Assembly: GCA_934196725.1 (NCBI GenBank)
Contig: CAKPWR010000042.1
Coordinates: 1-23,274 of the forward strand
From: an uncultured Prevotella sp.
GTDB lineage: Bacteria > Bacteroidota > Bacteroidia > Bacteroidales > Bacteroidaceae
Direction: 5' to 3'
Length of the DNA: 23,274 nucleotides
In this document: one piece after another, positions 23,050 through 23,274 of the stretch
Layout: each line of letters begins with the position of its first letter
How positions within the stretch are numbered: position 1 is the stretch's first letter
Position numbers and translations under genes: made by a program
The notes under the pieces: model-generated
The model's input: the letters and a program-made list of their open reading frames with translations, nothing else
Database searches by the model: none
What the model was told of the DNA's origin: nothing

Positions 23050-23274
23050 TTACATCTTGGTGATGACACCCTTCTCTGAACTCTCCAGGAACTGGATGAT
23101 GTTCTGAATCTCCGGGCCATCAGGCACCTGATCCTTGATTTGGTTGATGGCATCGAAGAGGGATGTCTGACCATGGAATACCAGTCGGTAAGCATTAGCA
23201 ATGTGCTTGCGAACCTTCTCGGTAACCTCGGCTGCTTCCATGATGATGGTGTTAGGACCTGCATACTTCACAGG
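23050..23274 (-). CDS. lpxA: UDP-N-acetylglucosamine acyltransferase LpxA, C-terminal end
   Basis: Seventy-four codons before a stop at 23050 are visible; the gene continues past the right edge. The segment starts PVKYAGPNTI, which matches the end of the LpxA beta-helix (usually P-x-x-Y-x-G-x-N-S-I). The helical C-terminal domain follows with HIANAYRLVFHGQ, then IIQFLESSEKGVI, as in Bacteroidetes LpxA. LpxA adds the first acyl chain to UDP-GlcNAc in lipid A synthesis. The usual GLRRRGF block is replaced by IMEAAEVTE, so the assignment rests on overall pattern. It is followed by a terminator, then the promoter of the ftsX operon. Confidence 0.7.
   Translation of the reverse strand, partial: PVKYAGPNTIIMEAAEVTEKVRKHIANAYRLVFHGQTSLFDAINQIKDQVPDGPEIQNIIQFLESSEKGVITKM

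Overview
The window reads as chromosome of a Bacteroidales bacterium, most like Prevotella/Segatella (species not provable from sequence alone). Reasons: promoters carry the Bacteroidetes -7 box TAnnTTTG, in the best cases 19-20 nt from a TTTG-type -33 box; starts lack strong Shine-Dalgarno sites; a MurF-alanine racemase fusion, GSCFA, YfhO and DUF3098 genes are present; and the order ftsX-DUF3098-uppP-truB-queA is, from memory, typical of the phylum. Most genes are housekeeping. Mobile or decaying DNA is limited to spacers and one broken gene.

Layout. 1-1700: the start of a secreted protein and a galactitol-type PTS EIIC permease with no visible EIIA/EIIB partner, both minus. 1848-7760: a minus-strand operon yfhO - GSCFA gene - murF/alr, driven by a clear promoter at 7727-7758 and closed by a terminator near 1724-1752. 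7837-10123: plus-strand genes for an outer-membrane beta-barrel protein, MTA/SAH nucleosidase (mtnN) and LuxS. The last two form the S-adenosylhomocysteine detoxification/AI-2 route and are separated only by a repeat-filled spacer. 10131-12725: a plus-strand pair, a GH29 alpha-L-fucosidase with a C-terminal F5/8-type domain and an unidentified secreted protein; a palindrome overlaps the promoter.

12726-13556 is an 830-bp gene-free stretch. It holds a 565-bp MITE-like element with arms of about 118 bp in inverted orientation around 22/23-bp tandem repeats, then a perfect 23-bp-stem palindrome with a T-run on the minus strand. 13557-16420 carries, on the minus strand, typA/bipA and downstream of it a bile-acid:sodium-symporter-family transporter. 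A terminator-like hairpin ends 7 nt before the transporter's start codon. rpsO (plus) diverges from bipA. 17047-18265 is a broken AAA-ATPase/PD-(D/E)XK gene between two nearly identical 43-bp terminators. 18345-22881 is a minus-strand operon ftsX-DUF3098-uppP-truB-queA-folK with a near-ideal promoter at 22850-22881. The right edge holds the C-terminus of lpxA and its terminator.

The points most worth a second look are the MITE-like element, the apparent attenuator before the transporter, the fucosidase operator palindrome, the orphan EIIC, the repeat-built luxS leader, and the ATPase remnant framed by duplicated terminators. I found no CRISPR array, rRNA, tRNA or complete insertion sequence.
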